DNA of 64,000 bases from Siniperca chuatsi (GCF_020085105.1 NC_058053.1:17072388-17136387); one strand, 5' to 3'. Shown: positions 46,329-59,739, counted from the stretch's first letter. Numbers and translations are program-made. The notes: a model not told the origin generated them from the sequence alone.

Positions 46329-48334
46329 CTGACACACAAAGAGGGAGGAGAGAAGGAGGGTGCACTAGAGGTGAAAAGTCACTAAGGGGATGGAGTAGAA
46401 AAAGAGAGAAAAGAGAAATACAAGTAATCAGTCAGACAGCTGAAAGTCCTCTATATTCCTGCTGATGAAATGACCTGGGCGTGTGTGTGTGTGGCATCAC
46501 ATGCATAAAAATAGCTTCTCTGCCTGTGAATTGCTTGAGGACTGGACACCGTGGCATGTGAACAACCATTTTCCCATGAGAGAGAGAGCGACGCACAGAA
46601 AGAGAGGGAGGGAGAGGAAGTTCAGGAGTCATGTAAAAGTAAATAATGAGGATGTTTTAAGAAAAATTATTCAATATTATGCTATGTGTGTTTACATTCC
46701 CCCATGTCCAATTCTAAATTGTGTATGACAGACACGCAGAGAGGGTAACAGGACACCACGGGGCAAGTCAAAGCTAGGTGACTTTGTCCTATTAATGCTG
46801 TGACCTGGTCTGAGCTGCACAGTCTCTCCATCTCGCCTGTGGACCATGACCAGCAGACTTCACTCACGACAGAACAGCAGCTTTAATGTCCACTGTCCTC
46901 CATGCCATAATGAAAACCTCCTACACGCTGCAATCTGGATCTATCTGAAAGCGTCAATCAGATCTCTCCAACTATCCACTGTGTCTGTGTGTGTGCTTTC
47001 GCTTCTTGACTGCAGCGTTAGTGAGAGTTTGGTTGAGACCCAAACATGGCAGTGACAGGCTGGCAAGTCTAAGCTGAGAATGACCCTATAAGGCAGTTCA
47101 CCAGACAGCTTTATGGGTGCAATAAATGACCCCCGTCATTGAGGGGTTAAGAAAACCGATCAAACTCCATTGAGGGGTGACCTCCGACATCTATACGCAC
47201 TATGTGTGTATGCCTACTGCCAGCTTTTACTATGCAATTAACAATCAAAAGACAGATGAGCTATAACATAAAAAAGGGATGAAAGTAAGTTTGACAGGTT
47301 TTTCCAACACGTCACACATCTGAAGCTACTGCCCTACTTGGCAAGGTTATAGAAAAAGTACACATTCCTGAAAAGCTGTGTTAAGACAAACAGTTTTTAA
47401 TGGTTTGCCAGGTAGGATATACAGTATAATCACTACAATCACAGTGTGAAAAACGCCAAACAGGGAGTTAGAATTCTCTCTTACCACCTCTCATCTGCCT
47501 TCAAGTGTAATCCATGAGCAGTTGCTTCCATAATAAGTTACTACCATTGTACTGTATAATCCACTGTGCAGGGCTTTGAATTGCCTGTCTGACACTGACA
47601 CTGGTTATGTGTGAGAGAGAGATGGTCTAAATGACCATGACCATCTGTCCCTCTGTCTGTCTCTCCCCCTCCCTCAGTGTCTCTATGAAGTATATATATG
47701 GCAATAAGATGGAAAATCAGAGCGTTGTGCTCTTTATCTGTAAAACAGGGAGAGGCGGGAAACAAAACACCCCCATGAGAACATGTGGGAGAGGAAATGT
47801 TCAACTTCTATCGACGCACAAGGCTGATACGTCAATATGGTCTGACACTCGTTTTCCAGCATGCACCTAATACCCGCTAACGTCAGACTAGTCACAGTTG
47901 GAGACCAGTTGGATCATCAGTTAGTGAAGCGGGTCCTTGTCCCACTCAGGGAACTGGCTCAAAGCCCTCCTCGGATAAAGCTGATGATCTTTACTGAAAG
48001 TAAATCACAAACAGGCATAGGAGAGTTGGAGGAGGAAGGGAGTGAGAGTCCAGTCAGCACAATAGCAGGAGGTACACATTACAACGGTCGCGTTCTTATC
48101 AGCTAATACTGACAACAGGCTTTCCTCACCTGTGCAGACCCTGGTAACAATACAGCTCCCCTTGGACTAATTCAAAGTTAACCTTTGGGACATGGTGTTA
48201 AATGTTTTACATCAAGTACAAAATACAGTCATTAAAAGTAAAGTGATCTTGTAAAACAATGTCTTGATTTCCCATATATTCTGTGAGTGGTAAAATGTGA
48301 AAATGTTAAAAGAGGTGAGGGTTTACTGATCTGT

Positions 48335-49357
48335 CACTGGTGTGGTACAATGATATTCAGATCCTGTAGTAGCAATACCACTATGTAAAAATATTTTGCT
48401 ATTTACTATAGTGAAAGTCCTATATTCAAAATTTTACTTCCGTAAAAGTATAGAAATATCAAAAGTAAAAGTACTCATTTTGCGAATGGTCCCTTTCCAA
48501 GTGTCATGTTGTTATATTATTGGATTATTATCACAGGTTGGTTAGTTTAATCTATAAACAGGACTAACAGTCTACAGCCATGCTAGCGGCTTTGTGACTT
48601 AAGCATTTAGCTCAAAGCACTGCTGTGCCTAAACTAGTATGCTAACATGCTCATAATGAAAATGCTAACATGCTAATGTTAAACAAGTATAATGTTTACT
48701 TTGTTCACCATCTTAGTGTGTAAGCATGCTAACATTTGCTATTTATCACTAAGCAGTACAGTCTAGGCTGATGGGAATGTCATTGGTTTTGCTGGTATTT
48801 GGTCATAAAAATATTATAATACTAAACATTTTGGCTAGATGACAAGTTAAGGGATCACCAATGTTATTACAATTCATGCTGAGGGGAACATGAGTGTCTG
48901 TCCCAAATGTCATGGTTCACCCATCCAATAGTCTCAAAACCACATGCCAACCTCATGATGACGCTAGATGAAAATTCAGGGCATCATCAAAGTCAGCATT
49001 TCATCATCTGGTCACCATGAATATCTACACAGAATTTCATAGCAATCCATCCAACAGTTATTGAGATATTTTAGTCTGGACTAATGTGTTGGACCGAGCC
49101 ATGCCACTAACAGGGATAAAAACCATCCTATTTTAGAAGCTGATGCTTTGTGTGTAAAATATGAATCTATAATGAAACTAGAAACTTCAGTTGTCATGTA
49201 ACATACAATACGTGTAATTGCGAAAAAGTACATTTCAATCTCAAATGTAGAGGAGTAGAAGTACAAAGTAATATAAAGTAGAAATTCTCAAGTAAAGTAC
49301 CAGTACCTCAACACTGTACTACAGTACTTGAGTAAATGTACTTACTTTCCACCACTG
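48335..49357 (-). repeat. ACTTTTACT-type repeat interrupted by a second repeat
   Basis: In minus orientation the host repeat runs from about 48335 (GATCCTGTAG, AAAAGTACTC motifs) and resumes at about 49116 to its end CCACCACTG at 49357. The break at about 48561-49115 is filled by another fish repeat. Confidence 0.55.
48561..49115. repeat. Inserted GCTAACATGCTAA-type repeat
   Basis: It contains the tandem-like GCTAACATGCTAATGTT motifs, then AGGGATCACCAATGTTATTA, CATGGTTCACCCATCCAATA and TTGAGATATTTTAGTCTGGA, an order I recall from a widespread fish interspersed repeat. It splits the host repeat at 48335-49357. Confidence 0.55.
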
Positions 49358-51689
49358 GCGTAGTAATGTGGTCTGTCAGTCTGGGAACAGACATTAAAGA
49401 AAAAATGCAGTACACACACTGGTCTTCATACACAGTTGTGGGAATGGAAGCTTTCCTTTTCTGAGAAAAGTGGAATTCAAATCACTTGGGGAAAGGCAGC
49501 GGTCTCTGTCTCCTTCCCTCGACTACCTCTTCCTGTTCTCAGAGGAAGCAATTTCAAACAATATGATTTCCGAAGGACAAAAGGAACAAGGTATTAAAAG
49601 GAGTGGGAGGCAGGTGGGGCAGAGAGGTTACAGCCGAGCTATTCCAGTGAACTTCTCTCCTGTAAAAACACCTTTTGCTGTTGGTTGTATATCATACCTG
49701 TGCTCCTGTTGGCTCTCTGGAAGCCTGGCAATAACCATGGATTTACTGTGATACATTGTGCTCTTTGCTGAGTGGTCTGGTTTGCCTGTAGACCATCATG
49801 GCTGTCATATTTGTTTATAATCTCTATGGCAGAGTAATGGAGAAGTAATGGACAATCTGGTTATAACGTATTCAGAATGGTGAACTGCGCAAATGGTATT
49901 ATGCACCTCTGAGTTATTTCTCTTTGACGTTGATCAAAGCGTCAGGAATGATCTCTGAGTCTCTGCGTGTTTGCGTGTGTGTGTCCTGCACCAAGTGTTG
50001 GTGAGTTAAAAGAGATCCATGGAAACAAAGTCTAGGAAAGGTGTTAGAGATATATTATGATAAACTAAGCAAGAAAGTAGACTCTGTATGAACTGTAGCC
50101 AAGCACTACAGTCATTTCACCACTTCATTGTCAACTCGAACTTAAACTGGACTAACTGAATGTGGCTGTATGTAAATTTCCAGTCAGATTTGTGCATGCA
50201 CTGACACTGAGTTGGTCTGGATGGCAGCCAGGCAGCTCAGCGAGGCGAAGAGAGAAAGAGCAGCTACTAAACTGCATCACTGAGAAGTGACGGCTGCTGC
50301 TGAGACTCGCTGCAGAGCAACAGGAATAAATGCTGTGTGTTTTCTCCACCCTGCAACACAACAATAAATCCTCCAGTCTGTTGGACCAGCCTCAGTGTTG
50401 CCTTAGAGGGCAGTGACTCTGGTTCAAGAATCAGTCGGGAGAAACCCCTTAGGCGGTAGAAACCCCAGAATGGAAGTTTTATAGGACCATCAAGCTATGT
50501 TTTTATTGCTGTACGATGGAGCAATTGTTTCAGATGTATGCCTCTCACAGGATTACTGTGTATAATTTTTCATTGTGTCATAACACGTGAGGGCAGAGAC
50601 AGACACCATTTCTCTGTTGTAGTCTTTAGTTTTTAACTCTCAGAATAGAAAAACTGATTTTCAGAACAAATAAAAAGCTGCTGATGATTAAATTTCTCTT
50701 TTTTAGGTGAGTTTAAAAACTGAACTCTCTCCTATCTATCTGCCAAACTTTTCCATTATCTCCCAACAGTAGCTTGTTCCCCTGAGGCTGCAGTGCATCC
50801 ACAGGCCAGGAACAACAGGGGGCAGGGTTGATTTAAACATTCCTTCAGTGATCTGCACCTTTCAGCACTAATCCGTGTTTGACAGACTCCGGATCCTCAT
50901 AGAGGACCAGGAAACACTGCTTGCTCTGCACTGTCCTCATAAACACATAGGTAATTAGATGGTGTATTATACATTTTCTTGGCCTACTTCCCTTTAATGG
51001 GGCATGTTTAGACTAACATCAGTGGAGGAAAAAGTATTTACACGGTATTGTGCATTAAGTACAATTGTGTTATTATGTGTAGTAGTAAAGTAAAGTCAAT
51101 TTTTCAGCAAGGATCTCAACACACTGACTTAAAAACCACATTACCTGACAAACTCATTTATCGTTTTCATTAGAAAGTAAAACAAAGTACTAAAACTCAT
51201 TTATTTCCTAGAAAACTGTCTACAGTATTTGACATATTCTAGAGGGACAAATTTGGCCACACATGCTCACACTAAAAATATTGTCGAGAGCCAAATTTGG
51301 CCGGCTGCCCTTAAGAGATTCTGGAGTAGGACATCTTTATAACTAAATGGCCAAACTATCTGTTCCAGATCAGAAAAACATAAAATATTTGGACTTTATG
51401 GCTGCATTATCTCTGCATCTCTAAATGGCTTTTAGTGAGTGGTCTCTGGAGAAACATGCGTTCTACTTCATCAGTAATGACACATTTCACGGTCAACATT
51501 GCTCTCTGTATCACAAAGTTGGGTGGACTAAAAAGAATAATTATCTCATTTTATTCATAGGGCTCTACTGTTAAAGCTTCCAAACTACCCATGAGATGTC
51601 TCTTCTCTCATTTAAATCTTGTACAAGATCCAATAACTACTTAACCTTAGATATTCCATGCACTAATCTTGGTATTATGCACCTTTTAG

Positions 51690-52150
51690 AGCTGGAGTGC
51701 GGGACTTTTACATGTTAACATTCAGTTAACATTTGCCCTTGCAAAACAAGATCACACAATGCCGATTATGCCTATCACCGCTAGGTAAATCTCTCTGTAT
51801 TTCTCAGTATACTGGAGTTTTTAAATCTGATGTTTGTGGCGACATTCCCGCGCTGGCTCACCATTAATGATGCGTTTTACATCAGCCAGCAATGATTGGT
51901 TTGCCAAAGCTGAAGGTGGGAGCAACTGTAGCGACGGAGTAGGCAACCAGCAACTAGGAGCATGATGGAGCCTATGGCGGAAAAACCTAAGAAGCGTCCA
52001 AGAAAAGTGTCTGATACTCCAGATAAAAAAGATACTCTGCATTCAGAGGAAGGATTACAGTCAAAAAAGAAAGAGATTGACGACGAGGACAAACACGGAT
52101 AACCAGTAGTGTAGCTTTTCCTCAATGGAGAGGTTGGTATTTGTAAAATA
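51690..52150 (+). repeat. Probable interspersed element with a short basic ORF
   Basis: It starts near GAGCTGGAGTGCGGGACTTT, a sequence I associate with dispersed fish elements. Inside, 51961-52101 encodes 46 residues starting MMEPMAEKPKKRPRK with a nuclear-localisation-like basic cluster and an acidic end EIDDEDKHG. No protein family recognised. Confidence 0.35.
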
Positions 52151-53884
52151 TTTGGAGTAGGCTATGTAGCTATTACATTTACTTCACCTAAAATGATGGA
52201 TTACTGTCTTGGAACTGTGAAAAATTCTTTGTATTTTTGTAACTATATCCGAATATGAGCCTGGGGCGAGCTCACTGTAGGCATATGTCATCGACAGTGT
52301 TTGTGTAATTACTCTCACTACCAGAAGAGGGAGACAAAAGTTAAACTGCAGGTTTAAATGGAATGAAATACTAGATTTGTTCATTGCCCTTGGAGATAAT
52401 ATAACTTGATTATCCAAAATGTTTAATGACTCGTGTAATAGTTAAAAAAAAATTCTATTTGTCGTTTAATTGTTGGTTATCTAACTTGTTGTTTCTTGCA
52501 TATGACTATGAATGTTTTTTGTTCCCAGTAAAGAGACACCCTGAAGTTACTAAGGTAGATAAACTTATTACATACATTACAGCTCATATTAAATAACCCC
52601 AAACAAAAAGCCTCTGCTGGGAGCTCTATAATATCTTTGCCGTTAACAGTTCACTTTGCAGTGTTGTGACAGCTCAGCAACGTTTCACTGGAACAGCCAC
52701 AGCGGAGCACGAGGAAAATGTCAGACCAACCACACAACTGCTGAGCACGAACACATTTATACACAAGTTTCATCAGTCTCAGCTGATATCAACAGACTTG
52801 CATACAGGATGCCAGATATACCCAGGCTGCAGTTATTCAGCTCAGTGATTATTTTTACTCTCTGGGTGATTGAAGCTGTTTCATGGTATTATTTTTATAC
52901 AATAAAGGAAATAAGTACAGCTATTGTATTTAATTAGAATGACTAATTACACATGTGTGTCAAAGTTCAAGCTTAAAAGACACGAGTTATATATGAAGCA
53001 TGCCTTTTAAACTTTAACACGTGTGGAGGGTCAATCCCAGTATGCATTGCAGCAGCTGTTTAGCTGGCAGGGCTGCAGGGGTGGTGCGCGTAACACTCCC
53101 ATGAGTGCTGGGATTATGATCAAGGATGAGCATGTTTAAGTTTAGCGGTACTGGCGTGGTGGAGGGGTGAGTTAGGGATAGTGTGACCAACAAAGTAAAT
53201 CTGATGCGAGATGAGGGGGAGAATACTTCCCACTCATGTGAGTCACCTGTTGCCACCACTTACAGGCCAACATGGATCTAGGATGCCATATATCAGTCAC
53301 ACAAGCAGAAGCCGGCGGGCCGATGTGCTGCCTGCTACCTTACATGGCTGTCTGGCTCTTCATCTGCCCACTAGTGTACACAGACCCACAGCCCTGTTAT
53401 GATCTATTGTTTAGCTGCATATGGCATTATACCGGAGCCCTCAGGCCAGACAGCTGCAAGGTGTTTCATGGAGGAAAATTCTGACACACTCCCAAATGAA
53501 ATTCCTGGATAGCTGCTATTTATGGGAGGTGGTGGTGGTGGGGTGTTTCTTTATTTTGTTTTTTATCTTTTTTTATTTTGAAGACTACTTTCACAGTCAC
53601 ACACCCACAAATCTCACATATTTTTACATTTGATTTCACTGAAATATGTCAAAGTCTTTGTCTAATGACTAATGTCACTGTGCGTGTTATTTTTCAGTGT
53701 TGACGTGTCTTCAGTTTCAAACACTGACACAGACTCTGGTTGAAAAACTTGACGTTACTTAGTCTGAGGGTGTGTGTAACAGATTTGTTGTTTATACTCA
53801 TTGAAGTGACAGCCCTTTTTTGGCACTTTATTGACTTTTAAAAATCTAGTCTTGCTAGGCTTATATATCTGTTTTCTGAAGAAG

Positions 53885-54405
53885 GCTAGTACATTTACTC
53901 AAGCACTGTACTAGAGTTCTGAGGTACTTGTAGCCTACATTACTTGAGTATTTTTGAGTAAGTTTTGCTACTTTTCACTTTACTGCATTTCAGAGGGAAA
54001 TATGTGCTTTTTGCTATACTACATTTATTTGATAGCTATAGTTACTTGTTATTTTCCAGATTAAGATGTTAAAAATCTTAAAATGAGCATATAAGTGATG
54101 CATTGTTACCTATGCAAAGTAAATTAAGCCACAGCCAGCTACACAACATTAACATGCTTAAAATGTTAATGCATAGGTAATAATAATCTAATGGTACAAT
54201 ATATAATAGTGTAACACTGACCAAGGCCATATTACCTGCATACTAAGTACTTTTACTTTTATACTTGAAGTATAAGTATTCTTCTTCTAGTGCTTCTGTA
54301 CTTATTCTAAAGTAACATTTTGATTACAATACTTTTAGTATTTTTACACTGTGATATTGACATGTTTACTTAAGTAAAGAATCTGAAAACTACTTCCACC
54401 ACTGC
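53885..54405 (+). repeat. ACTTTTACT-type repeat, near full length
   Basis: It begins GTACATTTACTCAAGCACTG, includes CTTTACTGCATTTCAGAGGG and ends CTACTTCCACCACTG. This is the most complete copy in the window. Confidence 0.6.
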
Positions 54406-56474
54406 TGAGACATTGGTTTATAGAATTTAAAACGATTGCATCAGACTTATCTGTGTGTGGCTTTCACCTCATTTGTTTTATGTCTACCTGTAAGCCAGCA
54501 CCTCATTAGAGTAAGTTTGCATTTTCCTTTAGTTCTTTTTATCTGCTTTCTAGCATCATTTAGCTTAATTGGTTAATACATTTTTGTTAACATATTTTGT
54601 CAGTTCAGATTCATTAACAGCTGTGTGAATTTCTTCCTTTGTTAGGCCCAAAAAAACATGTATATTTAGTACACCTCATCAAAAAACTATAGAAACTGAA
54701 ATTTGCAGCACTGGTTTCTCTTAACAGGAAAATAACTGCCCTAACTCATTTCTGTGTAGAGACAAGAAACTGTGGGGGATATTTGTGAGAGCATTAAATC
54801 AGAATTTCAACCTTTTGCCCCCGGACACCACAGCGAAAACAACTCCTCAAAGTCTTCATTCAGTATGTACACATTGCTGGTGGCTCTATTTTTAAGGTCT
54901 TCAGTACTGCACTTAGTTTGAATATATTTGTCTCTTCTGACAGTTAAGAACAAAGGGGAGGGAGAGAGAGAAAGGCAGAGCAAGATGAAAGGAGTGAGAG
55001 TGAGTAGGGTGACAACTGTACCTGCCAGGGAGGACGGGGACACACACCAGGCCTCCCACCCCATTGCCCCAGTCCTTCAAGATATCATCTCTTTCTCAGA
55101 GACTTCACCGCTAAGCCTGAGTCCACTGCTGTAGTTTTGAAGCAGGATGCTCACAACCCAAATATCTGCATCCTTTTAGTCTTTCACCTGAGCAAGAGTT
55201 GTAGTTTTGTGATAACCTTGGCTTACCTGCTTTTTCTGCTGTAGGATAGTTGTCTGTCTGATAGGCTGTTTTTGATCAAGTAGAGGCTCCTTATCTGTCC
55301 CCCTGGTGAAACAAGTCTTCCTTTAACGCAGTGGACAAATGGCAGGTGATGATGCAGAGATGAGCAGATGACCACAGGCTCAGTGAGATGGTGGGACTAC
55401 CTTCTTCTTCTTGTGAACATCAACTAGGGCTGGCTTTCGTGGACGGCGTCTGAGCTTAGTGTTGTCCCAACACCAAACTGTTAGTCCACACAGGGGGCAC
55501 GAGAAGAAAAGCATGGGCATCACGAGAGAGTGTTTCCCCCCACGGCCCTCCCTTCTGTCTCTCCTCCGCCTCCATCTCCTCCTCCTCTTCCTCACCCCCC
55601 CACTCCCCCTTTCTTCTTATATCCCTGGTGCTCTATTTTTTGCTGGGAAGCATTCTTCGGCGACGGGAGGGGAAGTGGAATTGTTTTCTGGGATCAATGG
55701 CGATTCCGCTCAGTCAACTTCCAGAGTGCACTTATTGCCTGTGCTGTGTTCAGTGCCCGGCATGGTGAAATTCCTATTATGCAAGTTTAAAAAAAAAGTT
55801 TACTAAAGAATCAATTCTATAATGAGATCCTAACAGTAATTAAGCCTCTCTGTGTTATTATCATGTATTTTTCAGCTTTACTTTGGAGAACCATGATTCA
55901 ACCAAATCTGGATTTCCAGAAGCTAAAATTACACCAGTGAATACAAAAGAAACAGTCATAAAGTCAGGGGTTATCTTAAAGGCTTTGGTGGAAATACTGT
56001 GCCTACTTTGTTCATCTGATCGTATCTCTGGCCTTACTCCTCCTCTCAAAGCTCGTGCTGGTCTGAAACCACTTGCTGAAGTTCGGGATGTGAACAAAGA
56101 GTCACAGACAACACTCAAAGAGCTTTTTCTAGTCGGCAGTATGAGGTGCGAGTTTTAAGTTTGGTTTAGCCTGCCTGCACATACAATTGCATTATATAAT
56201 GGCAATCTTTCAGGTTTGATTCCTAATTGCTGAACAGTCAACATGTATTCAAAGGCATTCAAATGGCTGTAATTATGTGGTGAAGGTACACAGTATGTAT
56301 GAGCATGCACACACGAGCAGACAATTCTAATGTACTTTCCCTAACAGATGTGACTTTAATGCTACAGTTGTGTCATTCTTTGATTTGGCCAACATTACAT
56401 CTGTCTTCACCTTAAGGTGTGTCATATTCACTCTGGATTTTCTCACTATTCAAGTTTTCACTTTAAAGTAGTAA

Positions 56475-56908
56475 AATAGTTTGACATTTTGGGAAATTCA
56501 CTTATTGGCTTTCTTGCCGAGAGTTAGATGAGAAGAATGACACTACCCTCATGTTTGTCCGGTGAATGTGAAGCTACCGCCAGAAGCTGGTTAGCTTTGC
56601 TTAGCACTAAGACTGGAAACAGGAAGTCACTGCACCCAGCCAAGAAATAGTCTGCCACACAATCCTGTAAAAACATGTTGTTCTTACACTACGTTGTTTG
56701 TACGAATTAAACAAACTAGATATAACGTGTTAATTAGTGAGCCTTAGGGACTGGTAGGTGGATTTTGGAAACTGTCCTCCCAAGAAAAACAAGCGTCAGG
56801 TGAGCTATTTCCCCATGTTTCCAGTCTATGCGCTAAGCTAACTGGTTTCTGGCAGTAGCATCATATGTTGCATATATTCACGTGTATTACCCAAAATGTT
56901 GAACTATT
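56475..56908. mobile_element. MITE with AATAGTTNNACATTTTGGG ends
   Basis: Left end AATAGTTTGACATTTTGGG (56475-56493) is complementary to the right end CCCAAAATGTTGAACTATT (56890-56908) except for two positions. The interior GAGTTAGATGAGAAGAATGA and AGACTGGAAACAGG are hallmarks of a common fish MITE. No ORF. Confidence 0.65.
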
Positions 56909-58709
56909 CCGTTGAAGAGTCATTTCCATTTGTCATTTCGGTGACCAGTAAGGTGTTACTTTAGTTCAATCAAAGATACCATTATTCTTGCTCTTGTTCA
57001 TTTACGCAATTTTATTCTCCCTGTCAATCTCTTGGCCTAATCAGTGATCTGAATGGCTAAATTCTCCTCTCCAACAACTGCGCCTTTGACCTTGGAGCAA
57101 AGAAAATGTTTTTGCATGTATAAATAGCAGAAGAAACCAAGTGATTAGGATCTCATGACCTCTGGTCAGAAGCTGTGACCCTGCAACCTCATCTCTACTG
57201 TATCCCTCCAAAATATTGAATCTGGTTATCTGTTTGTATTAATTCTGTTCTTTCAATGCAATGCCTCTTTGTCAGGGTGTTACCTCAACACAGACTAACG
57301 CCAAAACTAAAACACCTTTCTTTCCTTTACCATTTTAAAAAGGTTGCCAGTCAGTAAGAATTGCCTGCGATTTCCGAGTTTCCTTAAACAAAAGCCCAAC
57401 ATCGCCTCAGGCCACAGTCAACGACACCGTTTAATGGAGTGTTTGAAGCGATGGAAAAGCTGTTGCTAATTCCTAATTACCGTAGCCTTCCTCAGTTTAA
57501 AGTCTACCCTGACATTTCCATTGTGCTGCTCATCAGGATGGATTTAGAAGTGGAACAACATCCACACAGAATAACAGCATGAAGTGATTTGTAACAAAGA
57601 AGTGATGTTCCACAACTTCACTTAATCTCATAACTTACAGCTTCTCGGCAGTGCCAGAAAGAGGTCTGAATGTGTGTGTGTGTGTTACAGAGATCAAGAG
57701 CAAGAGAAGGGGGATGGCAACTGCATGTGTTTATGTGTGCCCCTGTGTGTGAACATAATGTATGTGTACTTGAGTGTTTGATGGAAAAAGCCCACACTGC
57801 CAGGATGCATTAGTGTAACCCTCCCCACCCACCCACCAGCCTGACCCCTGCCTGCTATTCTGCTCGTGACACCATTTCAGCCCTGCCTCACCCGTGTCCG
57901 AGGGAAGCCAGGCTTGATGGACACATGCTGCTGAACGGCCATCACAACCTCGTATACACCCTCCAACTCATCTTTGTAATCCACTCGTGGCTGCCTGGGA
58001 TACGGTCAGAGAATATGGCAATAAAATGTAGCATCCAACTCCAGAGTGGGAAAAGGTTGAGTAGAGAAACTCAAGGTTGTTTTAGTTGAGGCGAACACAT
58101 ACATGCACAAACTGGTATACATCAGCACAACTATGTTACTGACAGGAGGGATCCACAGCACTGGCATGTTGTTGTGGCAGACCTGTTAATCAGACACACG
58201 CTGTACTTTGCAAAAACATCCTGCTGCAGCATTTGAAAAACAAGGTCAAACTGTTCGTTAAAGCTGCAGAGCATCTGGAGCAAAAATTTATTTGCAACTT
58301 ACTAACATTTAAAACTGTGGATTTAACAGATCATTAGAAAGTGAGTAAAATAGAAAGTGGGTGAACTGTCCACTAGAGAGGTCTTAAAAAAGTCTTCTTA
58401 TTAAAACTGGTCACAAATATAAGCTTTTATTTTCAAAAAAGGCAAAGTAATTTCCTAAAACAGCTGGGCACAGTAGTTTGTAGCAAACAAAAACTCACAC
58501 AGGAGTAAATAGTGCATTTGTTGCAGACTGTTTTCAGCTGTGCATTAACACACATCTTGTGTGTTACTAAGTACTCATGGCAGCAGCACGGTGTATGTAG
58601 GATTGAGTCAAAACAAACTACAGTGCCCATGTTCATGGTAATGGAAGTATGTCACCCAGGGCAACAGTAAGGCTCATTGATGTTCAATAGTTTTTAGACA
58701 ACAATGGAG

Positions 58710-58747
58710 CAACAGTGGCTTTGACTACACAGTCAAAGCCACTGTTG
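58710..58747. repeat. Perfect 17-bp hairpin with a 4-base loop
   Basis: CAACAGTGGCTTTGACT (58710-58726) and its exact complement (58731-58747) flank the loop ACAC. Such perfection is unusual for old neutral sequence. It is too short for a normal microRNA precursor and has no T-run after it. Confidence 0.7.
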
Positions 58748-59177
58748 AATAACTATTAGTAGGATCAATTCATTGACAATTTTAAATTAAATGCTGATCT
58801 TACAAATGGGTTTATTGATTTAGACATAATGCATTAATAAATGATTTATTAACAATTAATAAATCAATTTGTTACAATTTCTCAACACTTAACTTGAAGT
58901 ATTAAGAAGTAGTATTGAACTGGGAGACATTTTTCTACTTTCTCTCAGTTCAGCGCAGGACATCTTCAAGGGACACAAACTGTATGAGTGTGTTTTTCTC
59001 TATTTATTTGGTCCCCGGTAAAAGAACACACAACACCATCAATCCTCACTCTCATCTCATCAACAGCAAAGATACTGTTGAAAAGAGCACATGGTCATGG
59101 GCAGTAAATGATTAAAGCCATAAAGTATACTTTTATGATGTTTTGTGTTGCACTGGACTGCATATTGCAGACCTATT

Positions 59178-59248
59178 GAGAGGTGTTTCTAATATTCTGC
59201 CCCCTCATGTATGTAAATGATGAGGACAAAAAAATAGAAACACCTCTC
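59178..59248. repeat. Inverted repeat with GAGAGGTGTTTCTA arms
   Basis: Fourteen-base perfect arms at 59178-59191 and 59235-59248 flank 43 bases. A related motif (GGGTGGACAAATTATTAGAG) is at about 6117-6136, suggesting a dispersed family. Confidence 0.5.
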
Positions 59249-59351
59249 ACCTCTCTCACACATTTATGACAATGTCAACAAAAACTGAACAAACAGCAGT
59301 GGTAAAGGCAGACTTTATGGCAGAGCTGTTGTATTGAATTGCATTAGATTG

Positions 59352-59386
59352 TACAGGTGTACCTAATAAAGTGGCCACTGAGTGTA
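59352..59386 (+). repeat. End of a dispersed repeat (CCTAATAAAGTGGCC)
   Basis: TACAGGTGTACCTAATAAAG followed by TGGCCACTGAGTGTA is a very common repeat end in fish genomes. Confidence 0.5.
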
Positions 59387-59395
59387 TATTGTCCC

Positions 59396-59570
59396 AGAAA
59401 GGCTTGAGTTTAGTGCAACTCCAGAAAACATGAGTATGGTTGGCCTCCTGGTCGCCACAGAAACTCCAACATGGTTGCTGGGTGGTTAGCTGTCTGTTTT
59501 TGATCTGGGGTGTTATAAAGAACCAGGTTAGATTCTTCCAGCCAAACTCTCTCTATACTCAGGAGTTGGT
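59396..59570 (-). pseudogene. Decayed LINE reverse-transcriptase C-terminal fragment
   Basis: A minus-strand reading frame includes WKNLTWFFITP and, further on, CWSFCGDQEANHTHVFWSC with downstream KLKPFW. This is the Cys/His-rich end of L1/Tx1-type non-LTR retrotransposon ORF2 proteins. Only about 60 codons remain and no catalytic domain is present. Confidence 0.55.
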
Positions 59571-59739
59571 AGTGCACTGTGCACATTTTACACCATTCTT
59601 CATTTAAAGTTTTAGTAGTTAGTTGAGCTCTGATTCAGCTGATTCATTCCATTTGTTTTTTTTACATATAGCGATGAGCTTCCTCTGCTTTCCCCTATGG
59701 CTGAATTCCATTTAGCTGCTTCAGTTTTAAGGTCCTGGT

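Noticed and set aside
48600..48740. Repeated GCTAACATGCTAA motifs as a possible CRISPR-like or tandem array
   Set aside because: Spacing is irregular and the order matches a known type of fish interspersed repeat; this is a eukaryotic genome.
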